16,223 nt of DNA from positions 1-16,223 of the forward strand of contig CAZOJY010000085.1 of NCBI GenBank assembly GCA_964580235.1, in the 5' to 3' direction. The notes under the pieces were generated by a model. That model ran no database searches. It had not been told where the DNA came from and worked only from the letters and a program-made list of their open reading frames with translations. The translations under genes were made by a program, and so were the position numbers. The DNA comes from G020348385 sp964580235 (GTDB lineage: Bacteria; Acidobacteriota; Aminicenantia; Aminicenantales; Aminicenantaceae). This document shows positions 1 to 6,627 of this stretch, one piece after another (the first letter of the stretch is position 1; the number at the start of each line of letters is the position of its first letter).

Positions 1-12
1 AAAATCATGTTT

Positions 13-37
13 ATGAATAATTCAGGTTAATATTCAT
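13..37. repeat. Inverted repeat upstream of the first gene
   Basis: A perfect 7-bp dyad, ATGAATA at 13-19 and TATTCAT at 31-37, is separated by 11 bases. It lies 16 bases upstream of a TTGACA hexamer. The position suits a regulator-binding site. It is A+T-rich and could be chance, and no regulator is encoded nearby. Confidence 0.3.
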
Positions 38-53
38 TACATACAGGAAATAT

Positions 54-82
54 TTGACAGAGGTTATTTCAAAGTGTAAATT
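54..82 (+). promoter_or_regulatory. Candidate sigma70-type promoter for the TPR pseudoprotease gene
   Basis: A perfect -35 hexamer TTGACA (54-59) is followed after 17 bases by TAAATT (77-82), which matches four of six positions of the -10 consensus. This would give a leader of about 45-50 bases before the ATG at 137. The -35 and spacing are good and the -10 is mediocre. Confidence 0.4.
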
Positions 83-136
83 ATTTTTTTAGAATCTGGG
101 GCCATCATGCTCCTCTGATAACACAAGGAGGTCACA

Positions 137-1966
137 ATGAGACCAAAAAAATTGGGTTTGTTTCTATCTCTTCTTTTACTCCTTGTTCCTTCCGAAAAGG
201 TTTTCTCCCAAAATGAGGAGGCCAAACAGATATTAGAACAATGTTCACCAAGCATGATCGCTTTTACTACTTTTGGGAAGGACAAAGAGGAAATTTCTAA
301 GGGAACAGGATTCATTATCGGAGAAAAAATCATGGCCACAAGCTATGCCTTGGTCAGCGAGGCTAAATCTGCGGAAGGCAGAGATTATAAAGGGAAAAAA
401 ATCAAAATGGATGGCATTGTCGCTTTTGATAAAAACTTCGGCATTGCTTTCGTGCAGATCAACCGGAAAGATCCCATCCTTCCTTTAGGAAATGCTGATG
501 AGATAGAGAGAAATAGTAAGATCTATGCAATAGGTGCCAATGAAGCTGGTGAATTTTCTGTGTTTGAAGGCGAAACATTTAATTTTCACGATTACAAGTC
601 CCAGAGAATGATAGAAACGACCCTGTCTTTCACGGAAACATATGGAGGAGGGCCGGTTTTGAACTCAGCAGGACAAGTCATCGGCATCGTGGTCTTTTTG
701 GATATCGGCAAAAAGATAGTCGTTCCATCAAACGTCATAAAATTGCTTTCCACACCATCTGCCGTCACTAAATTTAAAAATTGGCAGGCAGAGGAATATT
801 TTTCCACTATAGAAGGAGCCACTTTGGCCGCTAAAATCTTTTATTCTATGAATAATACGAGCAAAGCCGAAAAGTTCTTGAAAAAAATGCTCCAATTTAA
901 ACCCAATGATCTCGAAGTGCACATACTCTTAGCTAATGTTTACACAAAACAAAGGGATTACTCATCAGCGATTTCAGCTTTTAAAAAAATCATCGAGTTG
1001 GATGCCGACAACGATGATGCCCAATATGGCATGGGCCTTGTGCATATGAAAATGATGAACTGGAAAGATGCCATCTCTGCGCTGGAAAAGGCGGTTGCCC
1101 TCAATCCCGAACACAGTGATGCATATTTCCAGATCGCTTCCGCCCACCAGAAACTCGAGGAATTTGATAAAGCCACGGAAGCCTATAAAAAATTCATCGC
1201 CACGAATCCAAGCCAGCCTTTTGATGCCTACAATCGCCTTGGCCTGTGCCAGATGGAACTGAAGCAGTATTCGGAGGCTGTGACTTCCTTCCGAGAAGCG
1301 TTAAAGGGAAATCCTGCCGATATGGATATCACATTCAAGATGGCACAATCGTACGACAAATCGGGACAAACCGAGCGGGCCGCAGAAATTTATTATAAAC
1401 TTGCAGAAATGAATCCCAAAGCTGCGTGGGGGTACTACAACACTATCCTCAATATGTATAACTCGGCAAAGATGCCTGAAAAAGCGGCGGAGGCGGCAAA
1501 AAAGATGGTCGAACTCAATCCTAACGATTCTGATGCCTTGTATAATTTGGGCTTTATGTTCGTGCAGATGAAGAAGTACAATGAAGCCATTGAAACACTC
1601 GATAAAGTCCTTGCACTGAATCCTGGTATGGAATATGCCCATTTGAACATCAGTTTCTCCTACTACAGCTTGAAACAATACAAAAAAGCCATAGAGGCCT
1701 ATACCAAAACAGTCGAGCTTTTTCCTGAAAATCCAGATGCCTGGATGTTTTTGGGCATGAGTCATATGCAGTTGAAAGCTTGGGCGAAAGCAGTAGAACC
1801 TTTGAATAAATCGATTGAGATAAGACCTGAAAGCGGCAATGCCTATTATAATTTGGCTATTTGCTATCTAAATCTCAAGGATAATTACAGTGCACGAGAT
1901 GTCTACAACAGATTACAGAGTGTGGATTCAGGTCTTGCGCAAAAGCTTAAAAAGTACATTAAATAG
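137..1966 (+). CDS. Exported TPR protein with a catalytically dead trypsin/HtrA-like domain
   Basis: 609 residues. A strong Shine-Dalgarno (AAGGAGGT, 125-132) precedes the ATG. Residues 1-25 form a signal peptide (basic MRPKK, leucine-rich core), so the protein should be exported. Residues about 35-205 follow the trypsin-like fold of HtrA proteases: GTGFII at 56-61, the ATSYALV segment where HtrA has TNNHVV, FGIAFVQI where HtrA has TDLAVLKI, and GGGPVLNSAGQVIGI at 170-184 where HtrA has NSGGP. All three triad positions are replaced: His by Ala71, Asp by Gly102, Ser by Gly170. Residues about 220-609 hold roughly 11 TPRs with typical A..Y..LG and NP.. signatures. I infer a non-enzymatic periplasmic or secreted scaffold binding peptides or partner proteins. 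It stands alone, 102 bases before the next gene. No PDZ domain is seen. Confidence 0.85.
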   Translation: MRPKKLGLFLSLLLLLVPSEKVFSQNEEAKQILEQCSPSMIAFTTFGKDKEEISKGTGFIIGEKIMATSYALVSEAKSAEGRDYKGKKIKMDGIVAFDKNFGIAFVQINRKDPILPLGNADEIERNSKIYAIGANEAGEFSVFEGETFNFHDYKSQRMIETTLSFTETYGGGPVLNSAGQVIGIVVFLDIGKKIVVPSNVIKLLSTPSAVTKFKNWQAEEYFSTIEGATLAAKIFYSMNNTSKAEKFLKKMLQFKPNDLEVHILLANVYTKQRDYSSAISAFKKIIELDADNDDAQYGMGLVHMKMMNWKDAISALEKAVALNPEHSDAYFQIASAHQKLEEFDKATEAYKKFIATNPSQPFDAYNRLGLCQMELKQYSEAVTSFREALKGNPADMDITFKMAQSYDKSGQTERAAEIYYKLAEMNPKAAWGYYNTILNMYNSAKMPEKAAEAAKKMVELNPNDSDALYNLGFMFVQMKKYNEAIETLDKVLALNPGMEYAHLNISFSYYSLKQYKKAIEAYTKTVELFPENPDAWMFLGMSHMQLKAWAKAVEPLNKSIEIRPESGNAYYNLAICYLNLKDNYSARDVYNRLQSVDSGLAQKLKKYIK

Positions 1967-2068
1967 ACTTATCTGAGGATTCGCTTCCTGAATAAAAGAA
2001 TACTCATAACACACTTGTCCTCACTCCCACGGGACAAAGCAATTTATCTTGAATAATAAATAGGGAAA

Positions 2069-3457
2069 ATGGATAAAAAAGCCCTTCTTCAAAACTTAGT
2101 GAATGAGTATAAACAAACCCACAAAAAATCGGAGAAGTTTTTTCAAAAAGCGTCCCAATTCCAAATTGGGGGAGGAAGCCATAACTTGCGGCTTTTTTGG
2201 CCCTTCCCGTTTTATGATGTTCATTGTCGGGGATCGAGCGTTACGGATGTTGACGGAAACAGGTACGTGGATTTTTGGCAGGGTCATTTTGCTAACATTC
2301 TGGGACATAATCCCTCATTTGTTCTTGATGCTCTTAGCAAATATCAGCAACAGGGAAATGGATTGACCACTGGATTCCCGAGCACTCTCCAATCTGAACT
2401 TGCAGAGCTCCTTCTCTCCAAAATCTCGGCCCAAAAAATTCGTTTCTCCACGAGCGGAACTCTTGCCTCGATGTATGCCGTCATGCTTTCCAAAGCAAAA
2501 ACAAGCAGGGATCTTGTGATGAAAGTGGGAGGAGGTTGGCACGGCTCTCAACCCTACGCACTGAAAGGAATTTCCATATTTGATAGGGGTTTTACAAAAA
2601 TGGAATCGGCCGGGCTTCCCTCTGGAATGGAAAAAATGATTCTCATTACACGATTCAATGATGAAGAAGATCTTACAGAAAAATTCAAAATTTATGGAGA
2701 TCGGATAGCTTGTCTTATCCTTGAACCTTTTATCGGGGCAGGTGGTTTTATATTCGGAAAAAAAAATTACATTCATAAAGCCCGGCAATTGAGCAAAAAG
2801 TATGGCACTTTGTTGATTTTTGATGAAGTCGTCTCAGGATTTCGTTTTCATGCCGGTGCCCTGCAAAATCTTTATGATGTGCAACCTGATTTAACAGTGT
2901 TTGGAAAGGCGATCGGAGGGGGTATGCCTCTGAGTGCAGTGGTGGGAAATGATGATGTCATGCGCCTTTGCGGGTCGGAGGCTAAACAGGAAGAAAAAGT
3001 TAAAGTCGAAGGAGGCACATTCTCTGCTCACCCGTCATCGATGCTGGCAGGGCTGACATTCGTTAGATATCTAATAGAACATGAGAGGGAAATCTACCCG
3101 CGGATTGGCCGTCTTGGAGAACGAATACGGAGCGAAATCGAAAGCATTTTTGCCGCTTATGGTTTTAATGTCAGATGCACAGGAGATGGAAATTCTGTAG
3201 CAAGGAACAGTTCTCTTGTTGGTGTTCATTTTCTCCGCGAATCGCGTGACAGGATTGAATCTCCTGAACAGGTCTGGAATCCAGAGGTTTGTGACATAGA
3301 GCTGCGAGAAAAAGTCTTCAAGTTAGCGATGATTCAGGAGGGCTTCAATATCTTTCATGGATATGGCTCTGTTTCTGGGGCACACACGGAACAAGAAATC
3401 CAGGATTCTCTGGATGCAGTAGAAAGAATCGCTAAAAAATGGAAAGGAGAATCATAA
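2069..3457 (+). CDS. Class III PLP-dependent aminotransferase/aminomutase (glutamate-1-semialdehyde aminomutase-like)
   Basis: 462 residues, about 30 longer than typical GSA aminomutase (HemL). Fold-type I PLP motifs are in order: STSGTLA at 127-133 (phosphate-binding SGT), GGWHGS at 155-160, LEP at 218-220, FDEVVSGFR at 251-259 with Asp252 for the pyridine nitrogen, FGKAIGGGMP at 278-287 with Lys280 as the Schiff-base lysine, and EGGTFSAHPSS at 314-324. The C-terminal GAHTEQEI (437-444) resembles the HemL tail. The HemL-typical SGTEA reads SGTLA, and no tetrapyrrole genes are nearby, so a HemL role is doubtful. The stop codon overlaps the next start by one base, so the two products probably act together. 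Cytosolic. The substrate is not predictable; a vicinal amino/oxo or diamino compound is plausible. The start has a weak AGGG (2062-2065) close to the ATG. Confidence 0.8.
   Translation: MDKKALLQNLVNEYKQTHKKSEKFFQKASQFQIGGGSHNLRLFWPFPFYDVHCRGSSVTDVDGNRYVDFWQGHFANILGHNPSFVLDALSKYQQQGNGLTTGFPSTLQSELAELLLSKISAQKIRFSTSGTLASMYAVMLSKAKTSRDLVMKVGGGWHGSQPYALKGISIFDRGFTKMESAGLPSGMEKMILITRFNDEEDLTEKFKIYGDRIACLILEPFIGAGGFIFGKKNYIHKARQLSKKYGTLLIFDEVVSGFRFHAGALQNLYDVQPDLTVFGKAIGGGMPLSAVVGNDDVMRLCGSEAKQEEKVKVEGGTFSAHPSSMLAGLTFVRYLIEHEREIYPRIGRLGERIRSEIESIFAAYGFNVRCTGDGNSVARNSSLVGVHFLRESRDRIESPEQVWNPEVCDIELREKVFKLAMIQEGFNIFHGYGSVSGAHTEQEIQDSLDAVERIAKKWKGES
3445..3449 (+). promoter_or_regulatory. Ribosome-binding site that fixes the start of the dehydrogenase gene
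   Basis: AGGAG at 3445-3449 lies seven bases before the ATG at 3457. An in-frame ATG at 3439 sits upstream of this site and has no Shine-Dalgarno of its own, so 3457 is the better start. The stop (TAA 3455-3457) and start share one base, which implies translational coupling. Confidence 0.7.
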
Positions 3458-4464
3458 TGCAACAGCAGATAAAAGTTATTATTTTTGGCTGCGGAGTCAT
3501 GGGACGAAGAATCGCAGGAGCCCTATACAGAAAAAAAAGTTTTGAAATCGTTGGCGCAATCGACATAGATCCTAAACTTGTGGGAAGAAACATAGGATCT
3601 CTCATGGAGAGAGCTCAAAATATTGACATTTTAGTTCAGAGCGATCCGGTTGAGCTGTTTAATGTGACAAAGGCTGATGCTGTTGTGCTCACAACCCTCT
3701 CTCAGCTCAAGGGTGTGTTTCCACAGATTGCTCAATGCATTCAAGCCGGATTGAATGTTGTTTCAACATGTGAGGAGCTTTCCTTTCCGTGGAATCGGGA
3801 ATCCGAACTTGCCCAAAAAATAGACGCGCTGGCAAAAGAGAAGGAAGTGACTGTTGTTGGAACCGGTATCAATCCAGGATTTCTTATGGATACGCTGCCA
3901 TTGATGCTCACAGCGCCTTGTTTGGAAGTCGATTCCATCAAAGTCACCCGAATGATGGACTCCTCAAAAAGGCGGATTCCTTTTCAGAAAAAGATTGGGA
4001 CAGGAATGTCCCTTAATGTTTTCCGCGATAAAATCGATAATAAGATCATCACAGGCCACGTTGGCTTACTCGAATCCATCAGAATGATAGCCAGCGGAAT
4101 GGGATGGACGCTAGACGAGGCCGTTGAACTCCCTCCTAAACCCGTCATTGCTGATCGAGAGGTCCAAACAGGATTGGGGATGATCAGACCTGGAGAAGCT
4201 TTAGGGCTGGTGAGCATCGCCTATGGCAAGATGGGTGGAGATAATGTCATTACTCTCGAATTTAACGCAAATGCGGCGGCTGCCGAAGAATATGATGAGG
4301 TTATGATTAAAGGCATTCCAAATATTCGAGAGCGCATTATTGGAGGAATCCACGGAGACGTCGGGACCGTCGCAGTTACTGTGAACACGATTCCCAGGGC
4401 AGTCCAATCTAAACCCGGACTTATCTTGATGAAAGATTTGCCTCCGGTTGTGGCAACCGTTTAA
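3457..4464 (+). CDS. NAD(P)-dependent dehydrogenase, DapB-N fold, 2,4-diaminopentanoate dehydrogenase-like
   Basis: 335 residues from the preferred ATG. The N-terminus is a Rossmann fold with FGCGVMG at 10-16 and an acidic end to the second strand (AIDID, 34-38). The central VVGTGINPGFLMDTLP stretch (about 133-148) and the overall layout resemble the family that holds clostridial 2,4-diaminopentanoate dehydrogenase (Ord, ornithine fermentation) and related amine dehydrogenases. The HHxxKxDxPSGTA signature of true dihydrodipicolinate reductase is absent, so it is not DapB. The expected reaction is NAD(P)-linked oxidative deamination or reduction of an amino/oxo acid in the cytosol. It is translationally coupled to the upstream PLP enzyme. 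The ornithine-pathway partners (OraS/OraE, OrtA/OrtB) are not in the window, so the substrate remains open. Recognition is from memory of motifs. Confidence 0.75.
   Translation: MQQQIKVIIFGCGVMGRRIAGALYRKKSFEIVGAIDIDPKLVGRNIGSLMERAQNIDILVQSDPVELFNVTKADAVVLTTLSQLKGVFPQIAQCIQAGLNVVSTCEELSFPWNRESELAQKIDALAKEKEVTVVGTGINPGFLMDTLPLMLTAPCLEVDSIKVTRMMDSSKRRIPFQKKIGTGMSLNVFRDKIDNKIITGHVGLLESIRMIASGMGWTLDEAVELPPKPVIADREVQTGLGMIRPGEALGLVSIAYGKMGGDNVITLEFNANAAAAEEYDEVMIKGIPNIRERIIGGIHGDVGTVAVTVNTIPRAVQSKPGLILMKDLPPVVATV
4445..4462 (+). terminator. Possible weak terminator hairpin overlapping the end of the dehydrogenase gene
   Basis: CGGTTG (4445-4450), a three-base TGG loop and CAACCG (4454-4459) form a compact 6-bp stem made by the last codons, followed directly by TTTAAATTTG across the stop. 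The U-tract is interrupted by AAA, so termination efficiency is uncertain. Confidence 0.3.
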
Positions 4465-4509
4465 ATTTGTTGAAATTTTATCTAAACAGGAAATAATTCC
4501 GCCACTTGA

Positions 4510-4538
4510 TTGACAAGAGAAAGCTTTTATGTTAAAAA
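4510..4538 (+). promoter_or_regulatory. Candidate promoter for tRNA-Leu and possibly tig
   Basis: TTGACA (4510-4515) with a 17-base spacer to TAAAAA (4533-4538, four of six matches). It has the same arrangement as the candidate at 54-82. The tRNA would be processed from a leader of about 55 bases. Two exact tandem AAATCTT heptamers (4555-4568) lie between this site and the tRNA. Confidence 0.3.
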
Positions 4539-4600
4539 AAAAATTATTACACTCAAATCTTAAATCTTAAAAATTCTTGTCAATTTAATAAATATCAGAA

Positions 4601-4685
4601 GGGCAGGTGGCGAAATTGGCATACGCGCTAGGCTTAGGACCTAGTTCCTGTTGAAGGAGTGCGGGTTCGAGTCCCGCTCTGCCCA
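4601..4685 (+). tRNA. tRNA-Leu (anticodon UAG)
   Basis: The acceptor stem GGGCAGG (4601-4607) pairs with TCTGCCC (4678-4684), and A4685 is the discriminator base. The anticodon stem CTAGG (4628-4632) pairs with CCTAG (4640-4644). The loop CTTAGGA carries anticodon TAG at 4635-4637, decoding CUA and probably other CUN codons. The T arm GCGGG (4661-4665) pairs with CCCGC (4673-4677) around TTCGAGT. The long variable arm, with TTCCT/AGGA pairing, marks a class II tRNA as expected for leucine. The 3' CCA is not encoded (the gene is followed by TTTTT), so it must be added by a nucleotidyltransferase. It lies 35 bases upstream of tig on the same strand. Confidence 0.96.
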
Positions 4686-4720
4686 TTTTTCAGGAAAAAT
4701 AAGGTTAAAATACATCTAAA

Positions 4721-5980
4721 ATGTTGGACAATGTAAAAAAAATCAGCGAATGTAAAAGGGAAGTCGAAGTGGAAATTCCTGCTGCAGATGTGATGCAGGA
4801 GTTCAACAAGGTGGTTGCTCAGTATTCCTCAAGAGCAAAAATTCGGGGATTTCGGCCGGGAAAGGCGCCTAAAAACATGATCAAGCGTATGTATTATGCT
4901 GAAATCCAAGAAACAATCATCAATAATCTTGTTCCTCAAGCGATAAATAAAGAATTATCCGAGAAAAAAATTAGTCCAGTAGGCCAGCCTGTCATAAATG
5001 ACCTTCATTTTAAAGAGAACGAGCCTCTCCGTTTCAAGGCAAGGATAGAAATATGGCCAGAAATCCATCTCCCAGATTATACCGGCATCAAAGTCCGGGG
5101 GAAAAAAGTGACTGTAACAGAAAAAGAGGTTAATGCCTCCCTCGAGGAGCTGCGGGCGAAATCGGCGCAGTATATCCCAGTTGAGGGGAGAGGAGTAGAG
5201 AATGGAGATTATGTTGTGGCTGAGATTAAAGGAAAGAACACTGGAACAAAAAAATTCCTCCCGACAGAAAAAGTGGCCATTCTTGCCGGACATAAAGATA
5301 ATGAAGAGGTATTGAACGAAAATTTAAAGGGTATCAAACAAGGGGAAAAAACGCATTTCACTATCCAGTATAAAAAAGAACATGAAAATAAGAAATTGGC
5401 AGGGAAAGAAATCGAATATGACTTAAAAATAGAGTCCATCAAAGAAAAAAAACTCCCGGATATTGATGATGAATTTGTGAAGGATCTCGGCAATTACAAA
5501 AACCTCAAAGATCTGAAGACTAAATTAAAAGGAGAGCTTCGTGTTTCTAAGAAAAACTCACAAAGACGAGAGATGGCTGAGAAAATCATTTTAAAAATTT
5601 CCGATCAAATGTCCATTGAATTGCCTGAATCTGTGGTCAAACAAGAATACACTGCACTGCTAAACCGTCATCTTTCTTCTCTCCCCCAAAAAAATTTGTC
5701 TGAGGAAGCCCTCAACGCTTTTAAGGAAGATACACGCAAACGGGCAGTTCGGAATATTCAGAATCATTTGATACTTAATAAAATCGCCGAGAAAGAAAAA
5801 ATCAAAGTATCGGAGGAGGAAATAACCGAAGAAATGAAGACTATCGCAAAAACCCATAATGTTCCGCTGGCCAGAGTGGCTGAAAGCATCAACCAGGAAG
5901 GACAAAAAGAAGAACTGAAGGAGAATCTTCTCATTCGCAAGACAGTTGACTTTCTTGTCAAATCCGCTATAATAGAATAA
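4721..5980 (+). CDS. tig: Trigger factor, ribosome-associated chaperone
   Basis: 419 residues, close to the E. coli 432. The N-terminal ribosome-docking domain has the signature GFRPGKAP at 43-50. The FKBP-like domain spans about 160-240 and the helical chaperone arms about 245-419. The protein binds the ribosomal exit tunnel and shields nascent chains. The FKBP domain looks degenerate: where E. coli has GRMIPGFEDGIKG this protein reads DNEEVLNENLKG (193-204), and FPEEY is replaced by YKKEH, so prolyl isomerase activity is doubtful while chaperone function should remain. No good Shine-Dalgarno precedes the ATG: AAGG at 4701-4704 is 16 bases away, and a -10-like TAAAAT lies at 4706-4711. It heads the tig-clpP-clpX-lon series, and clpP follows after nine bases. 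Confidence 0.95.
   Translation: MLDNVKKISECKREVEVEIPAADVMQEFNKVVAQYSSRAKIRGFRPGKAPKNMIKRMYYAEIQETIINNLVPQAINKELSEKKISPVGQPVINDLHFKENEPLRFKARIEIWPEIHLPDYTGIKVRGKKVTVTEKEVNASLEELRAKSAQYIPVEGRGVENGDYVVAEIKGKNTGTKKFLPTEKVAILAGHKDNEEVLNENLKGIKQGEKTHFTIQYKKEHENKKLAGKEIEYDLKIESIKEKKLPDIDDEFVKDLGNYKNLKDLKTKLKGELRVSKKNSQRREMAEKIILKISDQMSIELPESVVKQEYTALLNRHLSSLPQKNLSEEALNAFKEDTRKRAVRNIQNHLILNKIAEKEKIKVSEEEITEEMKTIAKTHNVPLARVAESINQEGQKEELKENLLIRKTVDFLVKSAIIE
5946..5973 (+). promoter_or_regulatory. Internal promoter for clpP-clpX-lon at the 3' end of tig
   Basis: TTGACT (5946-5951, five of six) is separated by 16 bases from a perfect TATAAT (5968-5973). Transcription should begin near 5980, about ten bases before the clpP ATG at 5990, giving a very short leader. 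No Shine-Dalgarno precedes clpP, which fits such a start. This is the best-scoring promoter by eye in the window. Confidence 0.6.
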
Positions 5981-5989
5981 TCAATCCTC

Positions 5990-6586
5990 ATGACCCTAAT
6001 CCCCTTTATTGTCGAACAAGAAGGAAAGAGCGAGCGTGCATATGACATATATTCTCGGCTGCTGAAGGATAACATAATTTTTTTAAGTTCGGAGATTAGT
6101 GATGATGTTGCAAACAGTGTTATCGCTCAAATGCTGTATCTTGAGGCGGAAAACACGGATAGAGGCATGTATCTTTACATCAATTCACCCGGAGGCAGCA
6201 TAACGGCCGGATTAGCGATTTATGATACCATGCAATACATCAATTCCAGAATTTCAACTATATGTGTCGGACAGGCAGCAAGCATGGCTGCTGTTTTGCT
6301 TGCTGCGGGCACATCCGGAAGGCGTTTTTCTCTGCCTAATTCTCGTATCATTCTGCATCAACCCCTGGGCGGATTTAAAGGTCAGGCCTCCGACATTGCA
6401 ATACAAGCAAAGGAGATACTTCGGCTCAGAGAGAATATCAGCCAAATATTGACAAAACACACAAAGCAGCCAATGGAAAAAATACAGACAGACATTGAAA
6501 GAGATTTTATCATGACACCCGATTTGGCCAAAGGATATGGATTAATCGACGCTATCATAACAAAGAGGGCCCAATCTAAAAGTTAG
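5990..6586 (+). CDS. clpP: ATP-dependent Clp protease proteolytic subunit
   Basis: 198 residues, the standard mature ClpP length. The serine protease triad is complete: Ser98 in GQAASMAA, His123 in ILHQP, Asp172 in RDFIMT. The N-terminal LIPFIVEQ and ERAYDIYSRLL segments match the conserved axial-loop and handle regions, and INSPGGS (65-70) is the oxyanion/substrate strand. It should form a tetradecameric barrel that degrades proteins unfolded by ClpX, encoded 41 bases downstream. The start is nine bases after the tig stop with no Shine-Dalgarno, so translation depends on coupling to tig or on a short-leader transcript from the promoter inside tig. Confidence 0.97.
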   Translation: MTLIPFIVEQEGKSERAYDIYSRLLKDNIIFLSSEISDDVANSVIAQMLYLEAENTDRGMYLYINSPGGSITAGLAIYDTMQYINSRISTICVGQAASMAAVLLAAGTSGRRFSLPNSRIILHQPLGGFKGQASDIAIQAKEILRLRENISQILTKHTKQPMEKIQTDIERDFIMTPDLAKGYGLIDAIITKRAQSKS

Positions 6587-6627
6587 GCGTTTGATTTTAT
6601 TCCCTATAAGGATAAATTTGAGAAACA

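Noticed and set aside
137..800. Active HtrA/DegP protease
   Set aside because: None of the three catalytic residues is present and no PDZ domain follows.
1301..1765. 154-residue minus-strand reading frame within the TPR gene
   Set aside because: It runs antisense to conserved TPR codons, has His/Phe/Cys-rich composition and no ribosome-binding site. It is a shadow of the real gene.
2015..2037. TTGTCC...GGACAA inverted repeat as a terminator after the TPR gene
   Set aside because: The stem is 6 bp with an 11-base loop and no T-run follows. It is too weak to call.
2315..2788. 157-residue minus-strand reading frame within the PLP enzyme gene
   Set aside because: It is antisense to conserved catalytic motifs and has no recognisable domain.
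3439..3456. Upstream ATG start for the dehydrogenase gene
   Set aside because: It lies before the AGGAG site that serves ATG 3457. The six added residues (MERRII) precede the Rossmann strand without family support.
3457..4464. Dihydrodipicolinate reductase (dapB)
   Set aside because: The N-terminal fold is similar, but the DapB catalytic His-His and Lys/PSGTA signature is absent and the protein is longer.
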